Shown one piece after another: positions 12,479 to 20,591 of a stretch of DNA of 21,522 nucleotides. The position numbers were made by a program, and so were the translations under genes. The notes beneath the pieces were generated by a model, which was given only the letters and a program-made list of their open reading frames with translations, ran no database searches and was not told where the DNA came from. The DNA comes from Bacteroidales bacterium. Its GTDB lineage: Bacteria > Bacteroidota > Bacteroidia > Bacteroidales > UBA10428. The DNA is taken from the NCBI GenBank assembly GCA_016926235.1, contig JAFGOZ010000662.1:1-21522 (forward strand). Direction: 5' to 3'. Position 1 is the stretch's first letter. The number at the start of each line of letters is the position of its first letter.

Positions 12479-13273
12479 ATGAAACAAATTTTTTTGACAA
12501 TAGTATTCGGATTATTTTTACAAATAGGATTCTCTCAAAAAGTAATTGAGAAGAACTTTAGGTCTATTTTTGAAAAATATGGAGTTGACGGATGCTTCGT
12601 ACTTTACAATCAGGCTGACAACGAATATATAAAATACAATTCAACCCTTTGCGATACGGGTTATATACCTGCATCGACTTTTAAGATACCAAATTCACTA
12701 ATTGCTTTGGAAGAAGGTGTAATTCAGGACACAAATCAAATAATCAAGTGGGACGGACATGAATGGCCAAACAAACCATGGAATCAAGACCAGACTTTAA
12801 AGACATCCATGAAATTTTCATGCATTTGGGTCTATATTGGAATTGCAGAACAGGTTGGAATAGAAAAATACCAGGATTATGTGAATTCTTTTGATTATGG
12901 TAACAAAAACTTGACAGGACCGCCGACACGATTTTGGTTGGCTGGATTATTTCGGATAAGTGCAAACCAGCAGATTGACTTTTTAAGGAAATTTTACAAT
13001 TATGAATTGCCGAGGATACCACGACAATCAATAGACATCGTTAAAGACATCATTGTTATTGAACAAACAGATAATTACAAATTGAGTGGTAAAACCGGTG
13101 GTGGAATCTTAACTGAGACAGATCATATAATGTGGTTGGTTGGATACATCGAGAAAGATAGTAAGCCCCATTTTTACGCTATGAACTTTAAAACAAATGA
13201 TTTTAACAAGACAAGTCAAGCTCGATACGAGATAACAAAAGACATATTAAGAGAATTGAAATTAATAGAATGA
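12479..13273 (+). CDS. Class D (OXA-type) serine beta-lactamase
   Basis: A 264-residue protein, normal OXA length, with signal peptide MKQIFLTIVFGLFLQIGFSQ. All class D motifs are present: the active-site Ser66-Thr-Phe-Lys69 in IPASTFKIPNSLIALE (Lys69 is the carbamylated base), Ser114 in KFSCIWVY (SCI in place of the usual S-x-V), Tyr140-Gly-Asn in FDYGNKNLTG, and Lys205-Thr-Gly in KLSGKTGGG; FWLAGLFRISANQQIDFL matches the family's omega-loop region. It acts in the periplasm on penicillins; spectrum cannot be predicted, though the SCI triad is unusual. It is cassette 14. No promoter is visible in the short gap after attC13. Confidence 0.9.
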   Translation: MKQIFLTIVFGLFLQIGFSQKVIEKNFRSIFEKYGVDGCFVLYNQADNEYIKYNSTLCDTGYIPASTFKIPNSLIALEEGVIQDTNQIIKWDGHEWPNKPWNQDQTLKTSMKFSCIWVYIGIAEQVGIEKYQDYVNSFDYGNKNLTGPPTRFWLAGLFRISANQQIDFLRKFYNYELPRIPRQSIDIVKDIIVIEQTDNYKLSGKTGGGILTETDHIMWLVGYIEKDSKPHFYAMNFKTNDFNKTSQARYEITKDILRELKLIE

Positions 13274-13285
13274 AAAACAACCAGC

Positions 13286-13321
13286 CACTAACAGCGTGTT
13301 TAAGCCATTCGGATGTTAGCT
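13286..13321 (+). repeat. attC14 remnant (36 bp)
   Basis: Left box CACTAAC, left arm GCGTGTTTAAGCCATT, then directly GGATGTTAGCT. The whole middle and right arm are missing; only the GTT core remains. The left box is complementary to TAGTGG at the start of the OXA cassette, so it is this cassette's own site. Confidence 0.78.
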
Positions 13322-13346
13322 GCAGGCATAATTAAAAAACACCAAA

Positions 13347-14186
13347 ATGAATATAGAACTTATTAAAAAACTATCGAACAAACCTCAATTGTATGAGAAA
13401 GGCACAGCTGTGATGTGGACTGACCCATACATATCGCAACAATTGTTGGAATTACATTTAAACCCAGACCATGATATAGCCAGCAGAAGTAAAGCTAAAA
13501 TTGAAAATATTTCAAGATGGATATTAGAAAGGTCAAATAAACCTAATATGAAAATTCTTGATCTAGGTTGTGGCCCCGGACTTTATGCAGAATTATTTGC
13601 AAAAAAAGGTCATTCAGTAATTGGAATTGACATTTCTGCAAATTCAATTCAATATGCAATCAAACAAGCAAAAGAAAAACGACTGGATATAGAATACCTG
13701 CATAAAAACTATTTGGATTTGGACTTTGAAAATCAATTTGATCTAGTAATCTTGATTTATCTGGATTTTTGTGTCCTTTTGCCTGATGAAAGAGATAAAG
13801 TATTAGAAAACATTTTTAAAGCATTAAAGAAGGGTGGACTATTTATTTGTGATGTTATAAATGAAAGAAACCTTGATAAGAAAATTTTATCAAAATCATG
13901 GGAAGTACAAAAAAGGGGATTTTGGAAAAATGCGCCCTGTATTGTTCTTACAAACGGATACCATTATCCGGAAGCCAAGATACTTCTGGAGCACCACACT
14001 GTTATTGGAGACAATGATATAGTTGATACATACGTCTTTTGGAGTCATTATTACAAAAAAAATGATTTGACATCGATTTTTGAATCAAAGGGTTTTACCA
14101 ATATCAGGAATTACGAAAATGTATTACCAGATAGTGATGATTATTGGAATGGAGAAAATGTGACTTTTTATGTATTACAAAAATAA
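13347..14186 (+). CDS. Class I SAM-dependent methyltransferase
   Basis: A 279-residue protein. MKILDLGCGPGLYAELFAKK holds motif I (LDLGCGPG at 71-78) and VIGIDISANSIQYAIKQAKE motif II with the ribose-binding Asp95; the later FDLVILIYLDFCVLLPDERD and VLENIFKALKKGGLFICDVI are motifs III and IV of the Rossmann-like fold. The leading 60 residues and the C-terminal third (TYVFWSHYYKKNDLTSIFES, KGFTNIRNYENVLPD) define the unknown substrate site. It resembles small-molecule methyltransferases more than RNA or DNA ones. It is cassette 15, the last before the right flank, with no recognised promoter. Confidence 0.85.
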   Translation: MNIELIKKLSNKPQLYEKGTAVMWTDPYISQQLLELHLNPDHDIASRSKAKIENISRWILERSNKPNMKILDLGCGPGLYAELFAKKGHSVIGIDISANSIQYAIKQAKEKRLDIEYLHKNYLDLDFENQFDLVILIYLDFCVLLPDERDKVLENIFKALKKGGLFICDVINERNLDKKILSKSWEVQKRGFWKNAPCIVLTNGYHYPEAKILLEHHTVIGDNDIVDTYVFWSHYYKKNDLTSIFESKGFTNIRNYENVLPDSDDYWNGENVTFYVLQK

Positions 14187-14193
14187 CGTCAGT

Positions 14194-14226
14194 AGCTGAC
14201 AGTGTGAATAAGCCATTGTTGGCAAA
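14194..14226 (+). repeat. attC15 left half (array end)
   Basis: AGCTGAC, then GTGTGAATAAGCCATTGTTGGCA, is a clear family B left box and left arm, but no right arm or GTT core follows. Array sequence stops here. Confidence 0.75.
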
Positions 14227-14327
14227 AAGACACCCTGCTAAAAAGCTAAAATGAGATAAAATGAATTTTTAGAATTATTTTGCAAATTACTAAAGCCTAA
14301 AATTAAACGTAAACAAATTTTTGTGCC

Positions 14328-15890
14328 ATGAGACTATTTACAAGCTTTATTTTCTTTTTTTTAATTGCCGTCGGATTATGTTTTACAGGCTGTAACCTAA
14401 CTACTAACCAAAATCAAAATCCAGTTGTTATAACTACCTATGGCGCAATTTCAGGCAGTATTGACGATGGTATAATTATTTTCAAAGGAATTCCATATGC
14501 CAAGGCCGAAAGATTTATGCCTCCACAGGATCCTGATGCATGGGACGGAATTCTTGAATGTAAGGACTTTAGTCCCGTAGCCAAACAAATAGTTGCTTGG
14601 ATTCCGGATTCCACTATGGACGAAAAAAAACTATTTAGCGTCAATGTATGGACACAGGGAATATCAGATGGTAAAAAACGTCCGGTAATGCTCTGGTTGC
14701 ATGGAGGAGGATTTCATGTGGGCAGCAGCAACGACCCAATGACATATGGAAAAGCTTTGGCAAAAAAAGGGGATGTGGTGCTCGTATCCATAAATCACCG
14801 GTTGAATATTCTCGGTTATCTTGATTTGTCGGCATGTGGTTCAAACTACGCACAATCGGCAAATGTTGGCATGCTCGACATTGTGAAAGCCCTGGAGTGG
14901 ATCAAAAGTAACATTGAAAATTTTGGCGGTAACCCTTCCGATGTAACCATTTTGGGCGAATCGGGCGGTGGCGGGAAAGTCGGCACGCTCATGTGTATGC
15001 CCGCAGCAAAAGGTTTGTTTCACAAGGCAATCATTCAAAGCGGAACATTGCTCAATGTAATGACGAAAGAAAAATCGCAAGCACTGGGTTTAGCTGTACT
15101 CGAAAATTTAGGGCTTACACCAAGCGACGTGGAAAAACTGGATACCATTCCTTACCTGGATCTCGTAAAAGCAGGAAATGATGCAATTGCAAAAGTTTCT
15201 GGCCCCAGGAAACCCGGATCGCCAACAATGTTTGGCTTTGCACCTTCTGCCGACGGTGTTGTTTTGCTCCGGCAACCCTTCAGTCCCGGTTTTGATGATA
15301 TTTCAAAAGAAATACCCCTGATGATGGGCACCACATTAAATGAATTGATGAGAACTGCTTATGCCGAAAAAAACCTGACCATGGAACAGGCAAAAGAACG
15401 GTTGGTAAATGAGTATGGTGGCAGAACCAATCAATACATTGAGCTATTCGCAAAGGCCTATCCTGATTATACCCCTCAGGATCTTCTTTCCATCGATACT
15501 GTTTTCAGGCCTTTTACCATAAGGACATTAGATGCAAGGGTTGCACAGGGAAATACACCTTTATATGCTTATATTTTAGCTTGGAAAAGTCCTGTTGACA
15601 GTGCATCAAAAGGTTCATTTCATGGGTTGGACATTCCGCTGGCATTCAATAATGTTGATTTGAGACCAGACTGGACAGCCAATTCAGAAGAAGCCTGGAA
15701 ATTAGCTGACAAAATGAGCTCTGCATGGCTAAACTTTGCAAAAACAGGTAATCCTAATGTTGAGGGTGCGCTGCCTAAGTGGGAACTTTATACTGCGGAA
15801 AACGGTGCTACAATGTATTTTGATAATGAATGCAGAATAGTAAATAACCACGACAGAGAATTGATGCATTTCATTAAACCTATTGATTAG
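14328..15890 (+). CDS. Type-B carboxylesterase, lipoprotein
   Basis: A 520-residue protein. MRLFTSFIFFFLIAVGLCFT, GC gives a lipoprotein signal with Cys22. The carboxylesterase family (COesterase) marks follow: GIPYAKAERFMPP near residue 55-66, the oxyanion loop LWLHGGGFHVGSS (HGGG 125-128), the nucleophile ILGESGGGGKVGT with Ser212, the acid in GTTLNELM (Glu339), and the base GSFHGLDIPLAF with His432. The triad is complete. It should hydrolyse esters at the cell envelope. It begins the chromosomal flank after the array and looks richer in G+C than the cassette genes. Confidence 0.88.
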   Translation: MRLFTSFIFFFLIAVGLCFTGCNLTTNQNQNPVVITTYGAISGSIDDGIIIFKGIPYAKAERFMPPQDPDAWDGILECKDFSPVAKQIVAWIPDSTMDEKKLFSVNVWTQGISDGKKRPVMLWLHGGGFHVGSSNDPMTYGKALAKKGDVVLVSINHRLNILGYLDLSACGSNYAQSANVGMLDIVKALEWIKSNIENFGGNPSDVTILGESGGGGKVGTLMCMPAAKGLFHKAIIQSGTLLNVMTKEKSQALGLAVLENLGLTPSDVEKLDTIPYLDLVKAGNDAIAKVSGPRKPGSPTMFGFAPSADGVVLLRQPFSPGFDDISKEIPLMMGTTLNELMRTAYAEKNLTMEQAKERLVNEYGGRTNQYIELFAKAYPDYTPQDLLSIDTVFRPFTIRTLDARVAQGNTPLYAYILAWKSPVDSASKGSFHGLDIPLAFNNVDLRPDWTANSEEAWKLADKMSSAWLNFAKTGNPNVEGALPKWELYTAENGATMYFDNECRIVNNHDRELMHFIKPID

Positions 15891-16181
15891 AGTCTATGGA
15901 GTCATTTGTGAATTTTATGATGAACGCTGGATAGATTTTGTGTTTTAATAAAAAGTTTGTATAACAACGATTGAACAGGTTCCCGATGAATCGGGACCAA
16001 CTATACGCAAGTAAGTTAGCAAAAATGCTTTGAGGAACTGATGTTATCGCTAACAAATGGAGGAAAATAATTATTATTGCCAGGGCATTTTAGACAGTTT
16101 TGTAAAGATTTATACTTTAGTAACCGGGGCAATAATGAATTAAGTATTTAAACCACTGATAAATTTTAATTTTTGATCTAT
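15891..16181. other. Intergenic region with one short palindrome
   Basis: No gene is visible in these 291 bp. A hairpin TCCCGATGAATCGGGA at 15981-15996 (7-bp perfect stem, GA loop) could be a small dispersed repeat or a processing/termination hairpin; no run of T follows it. I see no convincing -33/-7 promoter. Confidence 0.5.
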
Positions 16182-18713
16182 ATGAAAAGGCCAAGGTTTT
16201 CATCACTTATAGTGCTGCTATTGGCGGCATTCAATCATGCTTCGGGCCAGGATTTGATACTCAATGATCTTGAATATTTCGAGACGCAAGGCGTCAATAT
16301 CCTTGTGTACAATAACCTTTTTACCGGAGGCTTTAACGATGAGAAGAACGCCGGTATAGAATTGATTCACCATGGCGTCAGAACATCGCAAGGCGGCGCT
16401 GTGAGACTTTCCAGCACTCCGGAGCAATGGGATCTTGTTCCGGAAATATCAAATCGAACGGTAAATAAGGCGTCCAGAACAATTGAGTCCAAGTTAAGGT
16501 ACGAAGATTACGATTTTGATTCGCGCGTGGTTGTCACGGCTAAAGGTAAAGGTATTGAGATATCTGTTTACCTGGATAAACCCATTCCCAAGGCACTTGA
16601 AGGGAGTGCCGGGTTTAATCTTGAGTTTCTTCCCTCGCAATATTGGGGGAAGACCTATTTGATGGATGGTCGCCACAATCGATTCCCACGCTATGTGGCA
16701 GGTAACGCCATTACAAGACCTAACAGTGAAAAACCAAAGCAATTCAAGGGGTATGTAACTTCAGATGACAGGGGGACCGGCAGATTTATTGATCCACTAC
16801 CTCTCGAAGCCGGACGCACCTTTCTTCTTGCACCCGATGAACCCGAACGTTTGGTTAAAATTACCTCACATGATGCCGATCTGATGCTTTTCGACGGCCG
16901 TGTGCTGGCACAAAACGGCTGGTTTGTAGTTCGCAGTTTACTTCCTGCAGGAAAAACAGGCAAGGTTTTGACCTGGACAGTTGAACCAAATGCCATTAAA
17001 GGCTGGGTAAGAGAGCCAAATATCGGTTTCTCTCAAGTGGGTTACATTCCTTCGCAACAAAAAGTCTCTGTCATTGAACTCGACAAGAAAGACAAACCGG
17101 TTGCAAAAGCATCGATATATAAAGTAGGCGACGATGGCAAAGCGATTAAAGTATTCAGCGGCAAAATCATACCCTGGGGTGATTATTTTAAATATCACTA
17201 TGTGAAATTTGATTTTTCTTCAGTTCAAAACCCCGGTGTATACTATATTCAGTATGGAGACTTTAAAACGAATAATTTTATAATAGAAAACAACGTTTAC
17301 GATAAGATCACCGACGCCACCAGCGATATATGGATTCCCATCCATATGAATCATATGTTCGTAAACGAGGCTTACAGGGTTTGGCACGGTGAGCCTTTTA
17401 AGGAAGGTTATCTCCAGGCTCCTCCAAACACCGATCATTTCGACCTCCATTTCCAGGGACCAACAACCGATACCAGATATAAAGCGCTTGAATTGATCCC
17501 CGGATTAAACATTGGCGGTTTCTTCGACGCCGGAGATTTTGATATCGAGACTGGATCGAACATTGGCGTGGTGCAGAACTTTGTCCAAACATGGGAATAT
17601 TTCAAGCCCTTACGCGATCAGATTTTTGTTGACAAGAAGCAGCGTTATGTTGATCTTCACCGACCGGATGGGACACCAGACATGTTGCAGTTCATCGAAC
17701 ATGGAACATTGAACCTGGTAGCTCAGGCAGAGATTATCGGCCACATGGCACAAACTCTCTCCAATGCTGTTCTTGACAATTACCATCACCTTGGTGATGC
17801 AGCATCAATAACCGACGGCCTTCCTTATAATCCGAACCTTGGTCCTTACGAAATAGCCCCTGACCGCCGCTCGAGCGGAGTTAAGGATGATATGTGGGCA
17901 TTTACAAGCCGTAATCCTGGTCTCGATCTCAGTGCAGCAACTATGTTTGCCGCAGCAAGCCGGGCGTTGAAGGGTTATAACGACGATCTTTCGACAAGAG
18001 CGTTGCAACAGTCAAAAAGACTTCTAAAAGAGGCAACGGAATTACTCGCCGATCGGCCGCTGGATAGCATAGGCTGGGGCGGCAGATCAGCAGATATTGC
18101 CACCCATCTTCAACTGTATATCTCAACCGGGGAGCAACAATACATCCATAAATTTCAGGAACTTTTATGGCCTGCACTTGATCGTAGCGTTAATTTCAAC
18201 CTTTTAACGGCATTGCATGCCATACCGCACATGGACACTTCATTTAAAGAAAAGCTCCGGCCATATGTTGTAAAGTACAAAGAATACATCGACGGGCTTG
18301 AAAAGGATAACCCCTACGGAGTGCCCATCGGACTTGGGAACTGGGCAGGTGGCGGAGCCATATTGAGCTTTGGTACCACTGTTTGCTTTGCCATCCAACA
18401 TTTCCCTGATATTATAGATGCCAGCCAGGCTTTCAAAATCACCAACTGGTTATTTGGCTGCCATCCGTATCACAATTATTCGTTTGTGGCAACGGTGGGC
18501 GCCTCTCGTCCCAAGGCAGTCTTTTATGGTAATAACAGGGCTGATTTCTCATTTATTCCGGGCAATGTTGCTCCGGGGATATTATTCAGAAAACCCGACC
18601 ACTTTGAAAACTACGACGACTGGCCATTTTTATGGGGACAAAACGAGGGCACGATTGGTGGAAACACCAGTTATTTAATTTTTGGATCAGCTTTTAAGAA
18701 TTTATTAGAATAA
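16182..18713 (+). CDS. Secreted GH9-family glycoside hydrolase (cellulase-type)
   Basis: I start at ATG 16182 (843 aa) rather than the TTG three codons upstream; MKRPRFSSLIVLLLAAFNHA, SGQ is then a clean signal peptide. An N-terminal beta-rich region of about 270 residues precedes a CelD_N-like Ig domain (IGFSQVGYIPSQQKVSVIEL ... VYYIQYGDFKTNNFII, about 280-370). The (alpha/alpha)6 catalytic domain follows. Its GGFFDAGDF at 445-453 holds the conserved Asp449 and Asp452 of GH9, and WGQNEGTIGGNTSYLI near the C-terminus holds Glu822, the general acid. The target is probably a beta-glucan or related polysaccharide in the periplasm or outside. The long N-terminal region is unusual for simple cellulases. 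Confidence 0.85.
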   Translation: MKRPRFSSLIVLLLAAFNHASGQDLILNDLEYFETQGVNILVYNNLFTGGFNDEKNAGIELIHHGVRTSQGGAVRLSSTPEQWDLVPEISNRTVNKASRTIESKLRYEDYDFDSRVVVTAKGKGIEISVYLDKPIPKALEGSAGFNLEFLPSQYWGKTYLMDGRHNRFPRYVAGNAITRPNSEKPKQFKGYVTSDDRGTGRFIDPLPLEAGRTFLLAPDEPERLVKITSHDADLMLFDGRVLAQNGWFVVRSLLPAGKTGKVLTWTVEPNAIKGWVREPNIGFSQVGYIPSQQKVSVIELDKKDKPVAKASIYKVGDDGKAIKVFSGKIIPWGDYFKYHYVKFDFSSVQNPGVYYIQYGDFKTNNFIIENNVYDKITDATSDIWIPIHMNHMFVNEAYRVWHGEPFKEGYLQAPPNTDHFDLHFQGPTTDTRYKALELIPGLNIGGFFDAGDFDIETGSNIGVVQNFVQTWEYFKPLRDQIFVDKKQRYVDLHRPDGTPDMLQFIEHGTLNLVAQAEIIGHMAQTLSNAVLDNYHHLGDAASITDGLPYNPNLGPYEIAPDRRSSGVKDDMWAFTSRNPGLDLSAATMFAAASRALKGYNDDLSTRALQQSKRLLKEATELLADRPLDSIGWGGRSADIATHLQLYISTGEQQYIHKFQELLWPALDRSVNFNLLTALHAIPHMDTSFKEKLRPYVVKYKEYIDGLEKDNPYGVPIGLGNWAGGGAILSFGTTVCFAIQHFPDIIDASQAFKITNWLFGCHPYHNYSFVATVGASRPKAVFYGNNRADFSFIPGNVAPGILFRKPDHFENYDDWPFLWGQNEGTIGGNTSYLIFGSAFKNLLE

Positions 18714-18752
18714 GCAGATGCTTTAGCGCACAGAATGGCATTTCTAACTGGT

Positions 18753-18941
18753 ATGACATATAAAAACCTGGCAGCTTACAGCATGTTTTGTATCTCACTT
18801 TTAATATCTGCATTCTGCTCTGGATGCAATTCCCAGACCTTGCCCATTTCCAAAGAAACAAGATGCAGAAAATGCCAATTGGACTCAATATATTATGGAC
18901 AAATATCAATAAAGCACCCTATAAATTCCATTCTACTATAA
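18753..18941 (+). CDS. Possible small lipoprotein (62 aa), doubtful
   Basis: A short frame reads MTYKNLAAYSMFCISLLISA, FCSGCNSQTLPISKETRCRK, which looks like a lipoprotein signal with a lipobox FCSGC, followed by only about 35 residues. No ribosome-binding site or homologous domain is evident, and it may be a decayed remnant. It lies between the GH9 gene and the zinc-ribbon gene. Confidence 0.3.
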   Translation: MTYKNLAAYSMFCISLLISAFCSGCNSQTLPISKETRCRKCQLDSIYYGQISIKHPINSILL

Positions 18942-18953
18942 ACACGAATAAAA

Positions 18954-19346
18954 ATGAAATGCCCGAGATGTAATATTGAATTGACAAACAAGACAATACT
19001 GGATTTCAAGTACTTTTTAAACATAGATTACTGTGGTAATTGTGGTGGTATTTGGTTAGATAATGGAGAACTTACAAGACTGGAGAAAACCATTGAACCA
19101 ACATTCTATGAGATAAGAAAAATACCAGGCAATCAAGAACAAATGGAGATAATAATTTGCCCGTCATGTGATAATTCTAAGATTCTGCAAAAGCGCCAGC
19201 ATACAAGAGATAAACATGTGATTATAGATTTTTGTCCGTTTTGTAAAGGCATATGGCTTGACACCGGAGAAATTGAAGCCATTCGAAAAGAGAACTGGGT
19301 TTTCATAATTGGTAAATTTTTTAAATGGTTACTATCGAAAGAATAA
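18954..19346 (+). CDS. Protein with two TFIIB-type zinc ribbons (zf-TFIIB)
   Basis: A 130-residue protein made of two copies of the same module. The first has Cys3, Cys6, Cys27 and Cys30 in MKCPRCNIEL and DYCGNCGGIWLDNGEL; the second has Cys69, Cys72, Cys94 and Cys97 in IICPSCDNS and DFCPFCKGIWLDTGEI. The C-x-x-C...C-x-x-C-x-G-I-W-L-D-x-G-E pattern defines the zf-TFIIB family, whose bacterial members bind zinc and have no established role. A hydrophobic tail (NWVFIIGKFFKWLLSKE) could touch the membrane. It is followed by an attC-like scrap. Confidence 0.85.
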   Translation: MKCPRCNIELTNKTILDFKYFLNIDYCGNCGGIWLDNGELTRLEKTIEPTFYEIRKIPGNQEQMEIIICPSCDNSKILQKRQHTRDKHVIIDFCPFCKGIWLDTGEIEAIRKENWVFIIGKFFKWLLSKE

Positions 19347-19563
19347 CCAATACGTGTCGCACGACAGCAATGCTCTGATCACGAAATGGAAAAACCAGGA
19401 ATATTTAAAACATCATTGGAAAAGATTTTAAGGGAATAAGGAGAGCCGGTATTTAGTCCAATAGCTTGCTGTTAAAAAAACAAATGGATATCAAGAATTT
19501 GACCTGGATGGACAAATTACGAAAATGCAAGTGTTTATGAGAGCATGCCTAAAGGTTATAACC

Positions 19564-20583
19564 ATGATGAAATTTCAATCTGATTTCGTTATTCTATTGG
19601 TTATTTTCTCATTTCTGGTAATATCATGCGAATATCAACCAGACGGGAATAACTACAGGAATCTGCAAAAACCTGATTCTAACTTAACCATTAATGTCGA
19701 GTTAACACCCGAAGAGTTTCCGGAAATTCTGGATGAACCTTTCTTATTAAAATATCAATATTATCCCACGGATCTGTCGCTTTTAGGTGTCCGCATTCTG
19801 ATAGATGACATTACCTGGTTTGAAAGCACACATTTACAGGATAGTTTTCAAGTTTCTCCTTACGACCTTGAGGCAGGATATAGAAAACTATCCATTGAAT
19901 TCATTACAATTAGCAAATCGGAGAGCCTGGCTGGTTTAACCGGCCACGAAGTCCTTATTTTCCGCCGGGAATGGGAATTTTATAAACCGGATGTTTGCTA
20001 TTCAGGCATATGTATTAACAGGGTGTTTAATGACAACGGTATTCTTAAACTGGAATGGAATACAACATCCCTCCCGGGATTTCGAAAATATAAAATCTAC
20101 AAGATGTGCGAGATTTTTGATTCACCCCGGGTTATCGCTGAATTCAATGATCTTTACCAAGCTGAGTATTATGACGGTGAGTACTTCGGTGGATGGGCCG
20201 ACTATTGGGTGGAGGTGGAAACGGAAACCAGAACAGTGAGCAGCCGCACGATCTATGCTTATTATCTATATCCCAGACTTGAAGTCCAATGGATCAGGGG
20301 GACCGATATCATGATGTACTGGAATAAATCACCTTTCGACAAAGTGGTGATGGGATATGAACTTTCATTTGCCACCAGCGATACCACCAGTTCAATCCTG
20401 TTCGCCACCGATAATCCAATGGATACTACTTATTTGCTTAATGGCACAGCCACTTATGAATTGAACAGGTATACACTAAGAATCAAGATTCAAGGCCCTG
20501 ATCCCGGACAATCCATGTGGAGTGATTTTTCAAGCAGTGTCAAACTCAATTATAAGCCTAAATACTATCCCATTTACAAGTAA
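19564..20583 (+). CDS. Lipoprotein with fibronectin type III-like domains
   Basis: I start at ATG 19564 (339 aa), because MMKFQSDFVILLVIFSFLVI, SCEYQ then gives a lipoprotein signal with Cys22; the longer frame from 19525 only adds a polar leader. The mature protein looks like successive beta-sandwich domains: an N-terminal one (about 45-140), a fibronectin-like one (ILKLEWNTTSLPGFRKYKIY ... DYWVEVETETRTVSSRTIYA, about 160-240), and a second (LEVQWIRGTDIMMYWNKSPF ... TLRIKIQG). No catalytic motif is seen. The next gene begins 8 bp downstream, so the two form an operon at the cell envelope. Confidence 0.7.
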   Translation: MMKFQSDFVILLVIFSFLVISCEYQPDGNNYRNLQKPDSNLTINVELTPEEFPEILDEPFLLKYQYYPTDLSLLGVRILIDDITWFESTHLQDSFQVSPYDLEAGYRKLSIEFITISKSESLAGLTGHEVLIFRREWEFYKPDVCYSGICINRVFNDNGILKLEWNTTSLPGFRKYKIYKMCEIFDSPRVIAEFNDLYQAEYYDGEYFGGWADYWVEVETETRTVSSRTIYAYYLYPRLEVQWIRGTDIMMYWNKSPFDKVVMGYELSFATSDTTSSILFATDNPMDTTYLLNGTATYELNRYTLRIKIQGPDPGQSMWSDFSSSVKLNYKPKYYPIYK

Positions 20584-20591
20584 TAATTGCA

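Larger units (their letters stand above)
135..14226 (+). mobile_element. Integron-type gene-cassette array (distal part), 15 cassettes plus one partial
   Basis: Sixteen related inverted-repeat sites (attC0 to attC15) alternate with one- or two-gene units, all on the plus strand. Each unit begins at a GTT core and ends in an AAC box; for ten of fifteen units the first 9-10 bases are exactly complementary to the last 9-10 bases before the next site, for example GTTGGCAACA with TGTTGCCAAC and GTTGTATGTG with CACATACAAC. That is the signature of cassettes that circularise by joining their own ends at the attC core. The content (mostly toxin-antitoxin pairs plus assorted single enzymes, little intergenic DNA) matches large sedentary chromosomal integrons. 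No tyrosine recombinase is in view, so this is either the tail of a complete integron or an integrase-less cluster of attC sites. Confidence 0.88.

Noticed and set aside
135..14226. The regular repeats as a CRISPR array
   Set aside because: The repeats are about 130-147 bp with internal inverted symmetry and the intervals hold whole genes of 0.4-1.7 kb; CRISPR repeats and spacers are 20-50 bp.
135..14226. The repeats as insertion-sequence ends or MITEs
   Set aside because: No transposase is present, no target-site duplications flank them, and the cassette ends match each other in the way attC recombination predicts.
15951..16020. TATAACAACG ... CTATACGC ... GTTAGC in the esterase-GH9 gap as another decayed attC
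   Set aside because: The outer boxes loosely fit, but the arms do not pair beyond a few bases and the central palindrome belongs to a different repeat type.
18788..18973. A second overlapping frame of 61 codons beside the zinc-ribbon gene
   Set aside because: It overlaps the start of the well-supported zinc-ribbon gene, has no motif, and no ribosome-binding site.
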